The position numbers and the translations under genes are program-made. The notes under the pieces were generated by a model, which was given only the letters and a program-made list of their open reading frames with translations, did no database searches and had not been told where the DNA came from. Positions 41,746 through 49,094 of a stretch of DNA of 64,000 bases are shown here, piece by piece; positions within the stretch are counted from its first letter, which is position 1, and every line of letters starts with the position of its first letter. Source of the stretch: CAZVRZ01 sp964629965 (lineage in GTDB: Bacteria; Chloroflexota; Anaerolineae; Anaerolineales; UBA4823); assembly GCA_964629965.1 (NCBI GenBank), contig CAZVRZ010000004.1:24407-88406 (forward strand), read 5' to 3'.

Positions 41746-42258
41746 TTAACGTGGATGCCAACAGTGCGGCAGTAAAAACGGCGTTCGTTTCCTATATTCC
41801 AGGTACGCAGCGCCAAACCGCTCAGCCAGTTCGCGCGTCTCGTGAACGTAGATAAATATGAGCAAACCGCCGAACACGATCACGGTCAGGGCGACAACCA
41901 CACCCGATCCCATCCAAACACCGATTCCCAGATACAACAGCAGCGCTCCCAGCGTCATTGGGTTGCGTGAATACGCATACGGCCCCTGAGTTACCAATTC
42001 TAGTGTGGCAACCTTCGGCGCGGGCGTACCTTTGCCGGTATCATACTGAACGCGCACCGACCATACCACCAGGGCTAACCCTCCCACAATCAAAGCAGGC
42101 CCAAGGGTTTGATTCAACCAGCCAAGATAAAATCTCCCCCAGTCTGCGCAAGCCCCTCCAAGCCATACTGCGAAAGCCGCCATCAACAGCAGGCCTAAAA
42201 AGAAAAGGGCGATCACCCTGCGCCTGAGATTCTCCGGGTGTTCCTTGGATTGGGTCAT
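41746..42258 (-). CDS. Isoprenylcysteine carboxyl methyltransferase-like membrane protein
   Basis: A 170-residue membrane protein with four hydrophobic helices and the ICMT-like motif GPYAYSRNPMTLGALLLYLG, followed by HETRELAERFGAAYLEYRKRTPF, where the glutamate and 'Y-Y--R-pf' tail bind S-adenosylmethionine and substrate. ATG 42258 follows the upstream TGA within two bases (TGATATG); a longer start would overlap the DUF1858 gene. The substrate is unknown; it may modify a quinone or lipid linked to the divergent respiratory-like operon. Confidence 0.75.
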   Translation of the reverse strand: MTQSKEHPENLRRRVIALFFLGLLLMAAFAVWLGGACADWGRFYLGWLNQTLGPALIVGGLALVVWSVRVQYDTGKGTPAPKVATLELVTQGPYAYSRNPMTLGALLLYLGIGVWMGSGVVVALTVIVFGGLLIFIYVHETRELAERFGAAYLEYRKRTPFLLPHCWHPR

Positions 42259-42259
42259 A

Positions 42260-42487
42260 TCAGGATTCCTCATCTTTTCTTGTGACCGCTTGGTGCAGAA
42301 TTTCGAGAAACTCACTCAGCGGGACGCGATGGATGCGCGCCGCCCATTCCACCGTGAGCGCCTTTGCCAGGAACATCCGTAAGGAATATCGTCCCACGCG
42401 TTTGACGCCGAAAACCTCCATCACTTCAGCAATATCGCCATATTCCAACAGGATGTCTGAAATACGAGTATCTTTTGTGATTTGCAT
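42260..42487 (-). CDS. DUF1858 domain protein
   Basis: A 75-residue protein beginning MQITKDTRISDILLEYGDIAEVMEVFG, the DUF1858/ScdA N-terminal signature of small helical domains found with di-iron or hybrid-cluster proteins and in redox or NO-stress loci. The typical Cys after the first helix (G--C---) is absent here, replaced by KRVGRYS. Translationally coupled to the methyltransferase (2-base gap). It shares a divergent promoter region with the membrane operon. Confidence 0.75.
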   Translation of the reverse strand: MQITKDTRISDILLEYGDIAEVMEVFGVKRVGRYSLRMFLAKALTVEWAARIHRVPLSEFLEILHQAVTRKDEES

Positions 42488-42565
42488 ATCGTAATTCTCC
42501 TTTATTCCCTAACAACAAAACAACCCACGTTATGCCAAGCATACCCCCAGAGCGAGTTTCGCGAT

Positions 42566-42607
42566 ACGACTTTTGTCGTTCACAACATTGAAGAAAGGCT
42601 CTATACT
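42566..42607 (+). promoter_or_regulatory. Promoter of membrane operon with Fnr-like dyad
   Basis: TTCACA (42579-42584), 17 bases, and TATACT (42602-42607) form a plausible promoter. ACGAC-N4-GTCGT (42566-42579) is an inverted repeat with Fnr-type 5-4-5 architecture. With the start of transcription about 7 bases past the -10, its centre falls at about -41.5, the class II activator position. It differs in sequence from the TTGAT-N4-ATCAA Fnr consensus, as expected of a divergent family member. Confidence 0.5.
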
Positions 42608-42652
42608 GGTGAATGTAACCTATCTATAAGGTACAGCTAAGAAGAGGCACGA

Positions 42653-43030
42653 ATGAAAATACATCTCAACAAAATCGCATCTATTCTGGCCTTCATCATT
42701 GGGGTGATGGCGATCTTCGCTGGCGGGCAGGCCCTGCTGGGGAAAGATCCGGGATACTACGTGATTAACTGGCTTCTGCTCTATAACTACACAATTGGTA
42801 TTTTGACGGTTTTTGTCACAGCGATCCTCATCTGGAGCAATGGCAGGTTGGCCTTGCCGGCGGCCATCGGAACTTTCAGCCTGCACGCTCTGGTGATGAT
42901 TGTGCTGCAAACAGCCTATCACAGCGTCGTTGCACCTGATAGTGTCCGTGCAATGACCATTCGGTTGGTGGCCTGGGCAATTATCCTGGGGTTGATATTC
43001 CTCCAGCGACGTAAAGACCAGGCGGCGTAG
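42653..43030 (+). CDS. Four-helix membrane protein, first gene of the respiratory-like operon
   Basis: A 125-residue protein with four clear membrane helices (IASILAFIIGVMAIFAGGQALL, VINWLLLYNYTIGILTVFV, LALPAAIGTFSLHALVMIVL, TIRLVAWAIILGLIFL) and a short basic tail. One histidine falls within helix three (SLHALVM) and another just after it (AYHSVV). No enzyme motif is seen. It begins with ATG 42653 after AAGAAGAGGC and is followed 17 bases later by the BON gene. Confidence 0.6.
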   Translation: MKIHLNKIASILAFIIGVMAIFAGGQALLGKDPGYYVINWLLLYNYTIGILTVFVTAILIWSNGRLALPAAIGTFSLHALVMIVLQTAYHSVVAPDSVRAMTIRLVAWAIILGLIFLQRRKDQAA

Positions 43031-43047
43031 ACCTGGGAAGAAAAAAC

Positions 43048-43320
43048 ATGCAGATTCTCCCTTCCATCCCTGATGAGAGCTTACGGGCAGCTATTCTAAC
43101 CAAATTAGCGATTGATGAACGGACCGCCAGCGCTGAGCTGCGCGTGGGCGTGCTGAATGGTATTGCTCACCTGGCTGGCAGGGTTGATACATTGGTAGAA
43201 CGCGCCGCGGCAGAAGAAATAGCACAACGCGTGGATGGCGTGCGCGGGGTGGCGAATCGTATCGAAGCGCCTGGTGCGCCCAGCCCGGCGCGAACGATCA
43301 ATCTGAACCTGAGTTCATAA
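43048..43320 (+). CDS. BON-domain protein
   Basis: A 90-residue single BON domain: DESLRAAILTKLAIDERTAS, then LRVGVLNGIAHLAGRVDTLVERAAAEEIAQRVDGVRGVANRIE matches the family's beta-alpha pattern with the G-x-V-x-L-x-G-x-V centre. BON domains bind lipid or act as adaptors, often at the membrane face. No signal peptide is present. It is the second gene of the membrane operon. Confidence 0.8.
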   Translation: MQILPSIPDESLRAAILTKLAIDERTASAELRVGVLNGIAHLAGRVDTLVERAAAEEIAQRVDGVRGVANRIEAPGAPSPARTINLNLSS

Positions 43321-43361
43321 AAGTAATTCATTCCATCAACGAAAAGTAGAGGTATGCACAA

Positions 43362-43637
43362 ATGACAAAGTTTTTGAGCAAGTGGTTTCGGAAATTTCAC
43401 CGTTGGATTGCCGTGCCAACGGCCTTGCTTATTCCCGTCGCAGTGATCATCAAGCTGGTTGGCAGCCCTGAAGTAATCGCGGCCTGGGAGAAGCTGGACA
43501 AAATCCCATCTATTCTAATGTTGGTCATGGCCATCAGCGGGGCGTATTTGTTCCTGCTGCCTTATATCGTCAAGGGACAGCGCAAGAAGAAAGCGGCTGT
43601 CTCTCAACCTGATACCAACTCATTACAGCAGGATTAA
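43362..43637 (+). CDS. Two-helix membrane protein, PepSY-like N-terminus
   Basis: The 91 residues read KWFRKFHRWIAVPTALLIPVAVIIK, reminiscent of the 'lh-w-g----' heme/PepSY-associated first helix, and IPSILMLVMAISGAYLFLLPYIV, then a Lys/Gln-rich tail. Both helices are confident; the function is unknown. It is followed 18 bases later by the seven-helix gene. Confidence 0.55.
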   Translation: MTKFLSKWFRKFHRWIAVPTALLIPVAVIIKLVGSPEVIAAWEKLDKIPSILMLVMAISGAYLFLLPYIVKGQRKKKAAVSQPDTNSLQQD

Positions 43638-43655
43638 GTTGAAAGGAAGGATAAA

Positions 43656-44456
43656 ATGAAGAACAACCATAAATTAGGAACTGTATTGGCTGTGGTTGGT
43701 ATTTTGACCAGCCTGATTATTTTCTACCTGCTGGCTGCTCAATACAATCTCGTCATTGATGCCAAGGTGGTAGATGGCCGCACAGACGAGGCAACTTCAG
43801 TCAGAATTACTTATGCTGTGCTCGGCTGGATCGGGATTGCTGCTGGGGCGTTGTGGGCAGTGGTCTTGTATGGCTTTTCTCAAAAAGAAAAATGGGCCTG
43901 GTTCTGGGGGGCTGTGGGCGCGACCATTCAACTGCTCGTGGGTTTCTTCCCGATGATTCCGGCTATGGACAGCCATTTGCCCACACCTACTATGATTGTG
44001 TTTGTCCTTGCAGCCATCCTGTGGTTCGGCATGCTCGTGATCGGCGGCGTGGATAAAAAGATCATTGCCCTGACCTTTGTCGCCGGCCTGGCCTATGTGC
44101 TGACCTTTATTGACGGTGTTGCTCCCATTGCCAAGTACACTACCTCGCACGACGATCCTTTCTGGAATGGTATGTATGTTATGTCGCAGCAGGTCAGTTG
44201 GTGGGGGGCGGCAGCCTGGGCCATCTTTATTTTCGCCGTATTGAAGAAGAAATCGTGGTCTATTCCCGTTGGCATTTTTGCAGGGACGATGTCTATGTTA
44301 GCTGGCTACCCGCTAGGACTTCACAATGCTCTGGTTGAGGTACACCGCTTTTCTATGTTCCTGCCTGCGCCGCTCCTCAGCACAGTTCTAATGATCTATC
44401 TGCTGCTACCCAGCACGCGAAAAATGCTTGGAATATGGAACGCATCGGAAGCTTGA
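43656..44456 (+). CDS. Seven-helix membrane protein of unknown function
   Basis: A 266-residue integral membrane protein with about seven helices (LGTVLAVVGILTSLIIFYLL, ITYAVLGWIGIAAGALWAVVL, WFWGAVGATIQLLVGFF, MIVFVLAAILWFGMLVIG, IIALTFVAGLAYVLTFI, WWGAAAWAIFIFAVL and a last pair near the C-terminus). Histidines occur in loops (DSHLPT, TSHDDPF) and in LGLHNALVEVHRFSM. Family not recognised. GAAAGGAAGG lies before ATG 43656. It is in the middle of the operon and is likely a structural partner of the heme-copper-like protein. Confidence 0.55.
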   Translation: MKNNHKLGTVLAVVGILTSLIIFYLLAAQYNLVIDAKVVDGRTDEATSVRITYAVLGWIGIAAGALWAVVLYGFSQKEKWAWFWGAVGATIQLLVGFFPMIPAMDSHLPTPTMIVFVLAAILWFGMLVIGGVDKKIIALTFVAGLAYVLTFIDGVAPIAKYTTSHDDPFWNGMYVMSQQVSWWGAAAWAIFIFAVLKKKSWSIPVGIFAGTMSMLAGYPLGLHNALVEVHRFSMFLPAPLLSTVLMIYLLLPSTRKMLGIWNASEA

Positions 44457-44519
44457 AACGGCAAGGAATGCCGTAATGAAATTCATCCAATCGACCGTAC
44501 TTGAGTAAAGGAGTTTCCC

Positions 44520-45131
44520 ATGTCTGTGTTCACCTTGAGTAACTTTTTCTTGTTGTTGACTGGTTTGTTGGCTGCTTTCCTGTGCTGGTATTTCTGGAAG
44601 CGCTACAACCTGCACAAAGCCCTGCACAACATCTACTATTTGATGGGCTTTGCAGTGCTGCTGGTTTCGGGCCTGTTACTGATCTTCTTGGGGCTGGATA
44701 TTTTGGCTTCGCCCTGGGTATTGACCGTTGCCAGCCTGATCCCGTTGGGCATCTCCATGGGGATTGCAGAAGAGTATTACCCGGGTTGGAAGAAGTATTT
44801 TAAGTGGTTCGCGACGATTGGTTTTGTGGCGATTGCCGTTACCAGCATCGGCGGCATGGCTGCGCTCAAGAAGATCGCCGTGCCGCTCTTCCACGGTGTG
44901 GCCGGGATGGTCATCTTCCTGGGGCCGTTCTTTGCCAAGGGCGCGCCCAAGGGCTTCTTCTGGGTGGGCATCGGCGGCCTGCTCATCGGCCTGGGCGGCA
45001 TTGCGCTGGCTTTCATTTCGGTGGGCAAGCAGCTGCTGTTCTTCAGCCCCGAGTTCGTCATGACCATTCTGCCTCCCCTGCTTCTCTTGATGACCGCCGC
45101 GTTTACCTTTGGCTTTGCTCGCAAAGGATAG
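44520..45131 (+). CDS. Six-helix membrane protein (paralogue of the 48443 gene)
   Basis: This 203-residue protein has six or seven helices. Histidine-bearing segments include LHKALHNIYYLMGF (between helices 1 and 2) and PLFHGVAGMVIFLGPF. The C-terminal half (FHGVAGMVIFLGPF, FWVGIGGLLIGLGGIALAF, ILPPLLLLMTAAFTFGF) aligns clearly with the protein at 48443 (VHGVAGVTIFLLPV, FSLVGVGGMLIGAGGLLL, ILPALLLLVTACFVAGF). AAAGGAG is 8 bases before ATG 44520. It ends 3 bases before the 12-helix gene and probably forms a complex with it. Function not known. Confidence 0.6.
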   Translation: MSVFTLSNFFLLLTGLLAAFLCWYFWKRYNLHKALHNIYYLMGFAVLLVSGLLLIFLGLDILASPWVLTVASLIPLGISMGIAEEYYPGWKKYFKWFATIGFVAIAVTSIGGMAALKKIAVPLFHGVAGMVIFLGPFFAKGAPKGFFWVGIGGLLIGLGGIALAFISVGKQLLFFSPEFVMTILPPLLLLMTAAFTFGFARKG

Positions 45132-45134
45132 AAA

Positions 45135-46610
45135 ATGCAACGATTTATCAAAGATCGCTTCATTTACCTCTTTGGTTCTACCAAAGGACTGATCCTGGTC
45201 GCCATTGCCATGATCGCCATGGTCACCGCGGTGTGGGGCATGCTCTCTGGCCCCCTGGCCGAATGGGGCGTGCGCGCCGTGGTGGTCAGGCTCTTGGGCA
45301 TGGATATAGTGCAGGCTGAGCGCGAAGGGCGTATCATCATCTTGTATCATTCCATTGCCATGGCGGTGATTGCCATCGAAGTGTACATGGTCACCGGCTT
45401 GCTGGGGATGAAGGCCGCTTATAAGATCGCCATCCGGGTTCTCATCACGGTCGGCTATCTGGTGACCATGATCTTTGGCCTGGTTTTCGCTTACTTTGGT
45501 CACAATTGGGCTTTTCACGGGCTGTATATTGCCGGCCTGACCCTGATCTTCTTTGCGGGTGTGCTGTTGGTGATCGCCCTGTGGCCCTGGAACCCGATCT
45601 ACCGGAATGTGGATAAGGATTATTCCCACGTGGGAAGCCTGGACCTGGAACGGACGGCTTTCTTTGCCACTGCCCTGACCACTGTGCTCTCGGCGTTGTT
45701 TGGGGCTGTTCCTGGCTCGTTCTTCGGCAACGGCTTTGAAGTCTTCCTGGCAGAGAACATCATCCGTTTGCCTGAGAAGACCACCATGGAGTATTCGGTC
45801 ATCGGTCACCTGCACATCATGCTGGCGCTGATCTGTGTCATGATCACGCTGATCATAGGCCGCTGGCTGAACTTTAAAGGCGCCTGGCACAAGTTTGCCA
45901 TGCCGCTGATGATCCTGGGCACCATCGTGCTAAACCTGGGCGTGTGGGGCGTCGTCACCCCCTTGGAGCCCATCGCCCACATGATCATCTATGTCGGCGC
46001 CACGCCCTCCATGCTGGCGGCGCTTTTCCTGCTCATCTGGAGCTGGGGCAAGCTGATGAAAGATGGCACCGCCCATCTCCAAAAGCCCAATTTCGGGCAG
46101 AAGATCAGCGCCCTGCTGCGCGACCCGCTCAAGTTTGGCCCAACCTGGCAGATGCTCTTCATGAACTTCACCACCAGCGGCCTGGGCATTTTCATGGCGG
46201 TCAAGCTGGATGAAATCTTCCGGGTTTGGCCGGCGCGCGAGGAGCGCATCGAGCTGACCGGTCACTGGCATGTCCTTTCGGCCATCGTGGCTACCATCAT
46301 CCTGATGTATTACGGCGACATGATCGGCCTCAAGGGCAAGCTGCGCCAGTGGTACGGCTGGAGCATCATCGTGTTATCGGATATCGCTTTTGCTGCGGTG
46401 ACGATCTTCGAGATGAAGCGCCTCTTCATCGGCGAAGCCGAACAGCAGCCCCTGGTCAACGTGATCATGTATGCCATGGATTTTGGCCTGGCAATGCTGC
46501 TGCTGTTGCTGGCAATCGTCATGGTCTGGCGCCTGGTGGACTTGTTCAAATCCAAAGGGCGCTGGACGGAGGAAGAAAGCCACGAGCTTTCGCAGGAGGT
46601 GTCCAAATGA
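45135..46610 (+). CDS. Twelve-helix protein with divergent heme-copper-oxidase-like histidine pattern
   Basis: A 491-residue protein with about 12 membrane helices, like subunit I of heme-copper oxidases and NO reductases. His72 lies in helix 2 (ILYHSIAM), His225 and His227 in helix 6 (GHLHIMLALI), His282 in helix 8, and His377 and His379 in helix 10 (GHWHVLSAIV). GHWHVLS resembles the HFHYVLS heme-ligand motif of helix X, and helix 2, 6, 10 placement follows the threefold pseudosymmetry of this superfamily. The helix VII His-His pair that completes CuB is missing, so a classical oxidase site is not supported. It may be a new branch or a heme-only relative. A CtaB-like gene follows in the operon. 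The stop overlaps the next ATG. Confidence 0.6.
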   Translation: MQRFIKDRFIYLFGSTKGLILVAIAMIAMVTAVWGMLSGPLAEWGVRAVVVRLLGMDIVQAEREGRIIILYHSIAMAVIAIEVYMVTGLLGMKAAYKIAIRVLITVGYLVTMIFGLVFAYFGHNWAFHGLYIAGLTLIFFAGVLLVIALWPWNPIYRNVDKDYSHVGSLDLERTAFFATALTTVLSALFGAVPGSFFGNGFEVFLAENIIRLPEKTTMEYSVIGHLHIMLALICVMITLIIGRWLNFKGAWHKFAMPLMILGTIVLNLGVWGVVTPLEPIAHMIIYVGATPSMLAALFLLIWSWGKLMKDGTAHLQKPNFGQKISALLRDPLKFGPTWQMLFMNFTTSGLGIFMAVKLDEIFRVWPAREERIELTGHWHVLSAIVATIILMYYGDMIGLKGKLRQWYGWSIIVLSDIAFAAVTIFEMKRLFIGEAEQQPLVNVIMYAMDFGLAMLLLLLAIVMVWRLVDLFKSKGRWTEEESHELSQEVSK

Positions 46611-47503
46611 AACGCATTTTCCTGTTCTTCCTCTGGCTGGTGATCGCCTTGGGCGGCTGCGCGCCGGTCGATTTGAACGCGCCATTGCCGGTATACGATA
46701 CTGGGGTCGATGTGAACGCCTGGGCGCAGGTGCCTGCCGGAGAGTTCTTCTTTGGCCAGCACAACGACCCCCAGCAGACCGGCGCCTACGAGATCATGAT
46801 CACCAACGTCACCACCGCCCAGTACGCGGCTTTCCTCAACCAGGCGCTGCCAGACGGTTCTGCGAAGGTGGACGGCAAGCAGATCGTGGGTTACTACCCC
46901 GGCGACAAGTTCCACGGCGTGAAGCACGAGGAACCGGTTGCAGCCGGTGATTGGATCTTAATTCCCCTGGACAACCCCTCGCAGCGCCTGCGCTTCGATG
47001 GCGCCACCTTCACCGTCCAGCCGGGCTACGAAAACCACCCCATGACGATGGTCAGTTGGTTTGGCGCCCGCGCTTACTGCGAATACAACGGTGGGCGGCT
47101 GCCGACGGAGATGGAATGGGAAAAAGCCGGGCGCGGCGTCGATACGCGACCCTTCCCCTGGGGCGATGAGATCCAGCGCGAGAACGCCAATTTCTATGTC
47201 AGCCGTGACCCGTTTGAGGAGATGGCCTCCGTGGGTTCGCGCACCACGCCCGTCGGTTTCTACAACGGCAGCAGCTACGACGGTTACCAGACGCTCGCTT
47301 CGACCTCGCCTTACGGGCTGTACGATATGGCGGGCAATGTCTGGCAGTGGACCGGCAACGTGTACGAAGGCATGCACTACCGTTTTATGCGCGGCGGCTC
47401 GAAAGACACTTACGAAATGGACCTGAGATTGTGGGTGCGCAATAATGCCACTCCCACCTATGTCAGCCCGGGAGTGGGTTTTCGCTGCGCTCGCGACGAT
47501 TAA
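46607..47503 (+). CDS. FGE/SUMF1-fold lipoprotein
   Basis: The 298-residue protein starts MKRIFLFFLWLVIALGGC, a lipoprotein signal peptide. The rest is a formylglycine-generating-enzyme-like (FGE-sulfatase) fold: MVSWFGARAYCEYNGGRLPTEMEWEKAGRG, SPYGLYDMAGNVWQWTGN, and FMRGGS with the final GVGFRCARDD. The two-cysteine catalytic pair of true FGE is not present, so it is more likely a binding or assembly module on the outer face of the membrane. ATG 46607 overlaps the upstream stop (ATGA) with GCAGGAGG before it, so it is translationally coupled to the 12-helix protein. Confidence 0.8.
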   Translation: MKRIFLFFLWLVIALGGCAPVDLNAPLPVYDTGVDVNAWAQVPAGEFFFGQHNDPQQTGAYEIMITNVTTAQYAAFLNQALPDGSAKVDGKQIVGYYPGDKFHGVKHEEPVAAGDWILIPLDNPSQRLRFDGATFTVQPGYENHPMTMVSWFGARAYCEYNGGRLPTEMEWEKAGRGVDTRPFPWGDEIQRENANFYVSRDPFEEMASVGSRTTPVGFYNGSSYDGYQTLASTSPYGLYDMAGNVWQWTGNVYEGMHYRFMRGGSKDTYEMDLRLWVRNNATPTYVSPGVGFRCARDD

Positions 47504-47560
47504 TGGACAGGCAGGGCGTGGAGAATGCGCCCTGCCTTTTTGACCTGAGGGAGCAAAGTT

Positions 47561-48427
47561 TTGAAAACGATCCTTGCAAAAATTCGCCTCTATTGGCCGC
47601 TGGTCAAAAGCCTGCAAACCGGCTTGCTGGTCTCCACCGGCCTGGCAGGTTATATGAGCGCTCGTTGTCCCATTTTCAACCTGCCCATGCTGGCCGGGTT
47701 GTTTGTCAGCCTGGCTGCTTCCATCAGCGGCAGCACCATTCTCAACATGTGGTGGGATCGCGATATCGATGCCAAAATGGGCCGCACGCAAAAACGCCCC
47801 CTGGTTTCTGGAACCATAACCCCTGCCGCCGCCTTGCGGGCCGGCCTGGCGCTCTCGGTGCTGGGTGTGGCCCTGGCGGCAGCTATGGATCCCCTGTATG
47901 GCCTGATTATCTTCGCCGGCCTGTTCTTTGATGTGCTGGTTTACACCATCTGGCTCAAGCGGCGCACTTGCTGGAGCATCGTTTGGGGCGGCATCGCCGG
48001 CGGCATGCCCATCCTGGCCGGGCGTGCCCTGGGCGTGGGCGGGCTGGATGAGGTGGGCTGGCTGCTTTCCCTGGGCATCTTGTTTTGGATCCCGACCCAC
48101 ATCTTGACCTTCAGCATGCGCTATTTCGACGATTACCAGGCCGCGGGTTTGCCCACCTTTCCCTCCGTCTATGGGTTCGGCTTTACCCGCGCTGTGATCG
48201 CTGTTTCGAGCCTCCTGGCGGCGCTGGCCATGGGCCTGGCTGCCTGGGGCCTTGGCATGCAATGGGGCTTCCTGCGGCTGTTGGGCGTGCTGTCGGCCGG
48301 CCTGCTGCTCCTGGCGGTCAGCATGATCTTCCGCCCTTCGGAGCGCGTCAACTTCGGCTTGTTCAAGTATGCCTCGGTCTATATGCTTTCATCCATGCTG
48401 TTGATGATGCTGTATGCGATCAGTTGA
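47561..48427 (+). CDS. ctaB: UbiA-family prenyltransferase, CtaB (heme O synthase)-like
   Basis: The 288-residue membrane protein carries the first aspartate-rich motif N62-x3-D66-x3-D70 in NMWWDRDIDAKMGRTQKRPL, which matches protoheme IX farnesyltransferase more than menaquinone- or chlorophyll-type UbiA enzymes. A second motif is RYFDDYQAAGLP (residue ~190). Eight or nine helices follow the usual pattern. It would farnesylate heme B to heme O for a heme-copper-type enzyme; this agrees with the 12-helix gene three positions upstream. It starts at TTG 47561 with GAGGGAG before it. No ctaA-like heme A synthase was found, so heme O is the expected product. Confidence 0.8.
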   Translation: MKTILAKIRLYWPLVKSLQTGLLVSTGLAGYMSARCPIFNLPMLAGLFVSLAASISGSTILNMWWDRDIDAKMGRTQKRPLVSGTITPAAALRAGLALSVLGVALAAAMDPLYGLIIFAGLFFDVLVYTIWLKRRTCWSIVWGGIAGGMPILAGRALGVGGLDEVGWLLSLGILFWIPTHILTFSMRYFDDYQAAGLPTFPSVYGFGFTRAVIAVSSLLAALAMGLAAWGLGMQWGFLRLLGVLSAGLLLLAVSMIFRPSERVNFGLFKYASVYMLSSMLLMMLYAIS

Positions 48428-48442
48428 AATGAGCGCCGCCCA

Positions 48443-49048
48443 ATGAAAATGTCCGTCCTCGACCGTGTCCTGCTGCTCGCCACTGCTCTGCTGGCGGCTT
48501 ACCAGGTGGCCGTGGGCATCGATGGCCTGGCCGCCCTGCCTACCCTGGCGTACACTATTGCCTTTGGCGTTCTGATCGTGGCCGGGCTGCTGATGATCAT
48601 CCTCGGTTTCGAGGTCTTGGACTCGCCGCTGGTGGTGATTGTTTCAACCATCATCCCGCTGTCGTTATCGCTCGGCCTGGCCTGGCAGCACCTGCCGGCC
48701 TGGCGGACGCCTTACCTGGTCTTCACTATCATCGGTTTCCTGGCGGTGGTCGTCACCCGTTCGCTCTCCCTGCGCGACAGGCTGCCGGTGATCGTTTTGG
48801 CGCTCGTGCATGGCGTGGCGGGAGTCACCATCTTCCTGCTGCCGGTTCTGCTCTCGCTGCAAGGCGACATGAAGCCCGTTTTCTCCCTGGTGGGCGTGGG
48901 CGGCATGCTGATCGGCGCCGGCGGCCTCTTGCTCTCGTTCCTGAAGGCCGGCAAGCCCATCCTACCGCGCCAGGCCATCCTGAAGATCCTGCCGGCCCTG
49001 CTGCTGCTTGTGACGGCTTGTTTTGTGGCCGGTTTTGCCTTTGGATAA
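48443..49048 (+). CDS. Six-helix membrane protein (paralogue of the 44520 gene)
   Basis: A 201-residue integral membrane protein whose C-terminal half is clearly homologous to that at 44520 (HGVAG, GxGGxLIGxGGxxL, ILPxLLLLxTAxFxxGF). Its N-terminal half lacks the LHKALHN histidines. It starts 15 bases after the CtaB stop, so it belongs to the same operon. Two diverged copies in one operon suggest heteromeric subunits. Unknown function. Confidence 0.6.
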   Translation: MKMSVLDRVLLLATALLAAYQVAVGIDGLAALPTLAYTIAFGVLIVAGLLMIILGFEVLDSPLVVIVSTIIPLSLSLGLAWQHLPAWRTPYLVFTIIGFLAVVVTRSLSLRDRLPVIVLALVHGVAGVTIFLLPVLLSLQGDMKPVFSLVGVGGMLIGAGGLLLSFLKAGKPILPRQAILKILPALLLLVTACFVAGFAFG

Positions 49049-49094
49049 TATGCACTTCAACCTGATTTCTGTGTGATTCTGAAAGGAGTATCGA

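Noticed and set aside
44676..45890. 404-residue open frame antisense to the 12-helix gene
   Set aside because: Very His/Gln/Asp-rich, as expected from the reverse of hydrophobic codons; no domain.
45135..46610. Classical cytochrome c oxidase or NorB subunit I
   Set aside because: The helix VII His pair and the helix VI HPEVY-type motif are absent, so this specific call is not supported.
46958..48262. 434-residue open frame antisense to the FGE lipoprotein and CtaB genes
   Set aside because: Crosses two well supported genes and has no signature.
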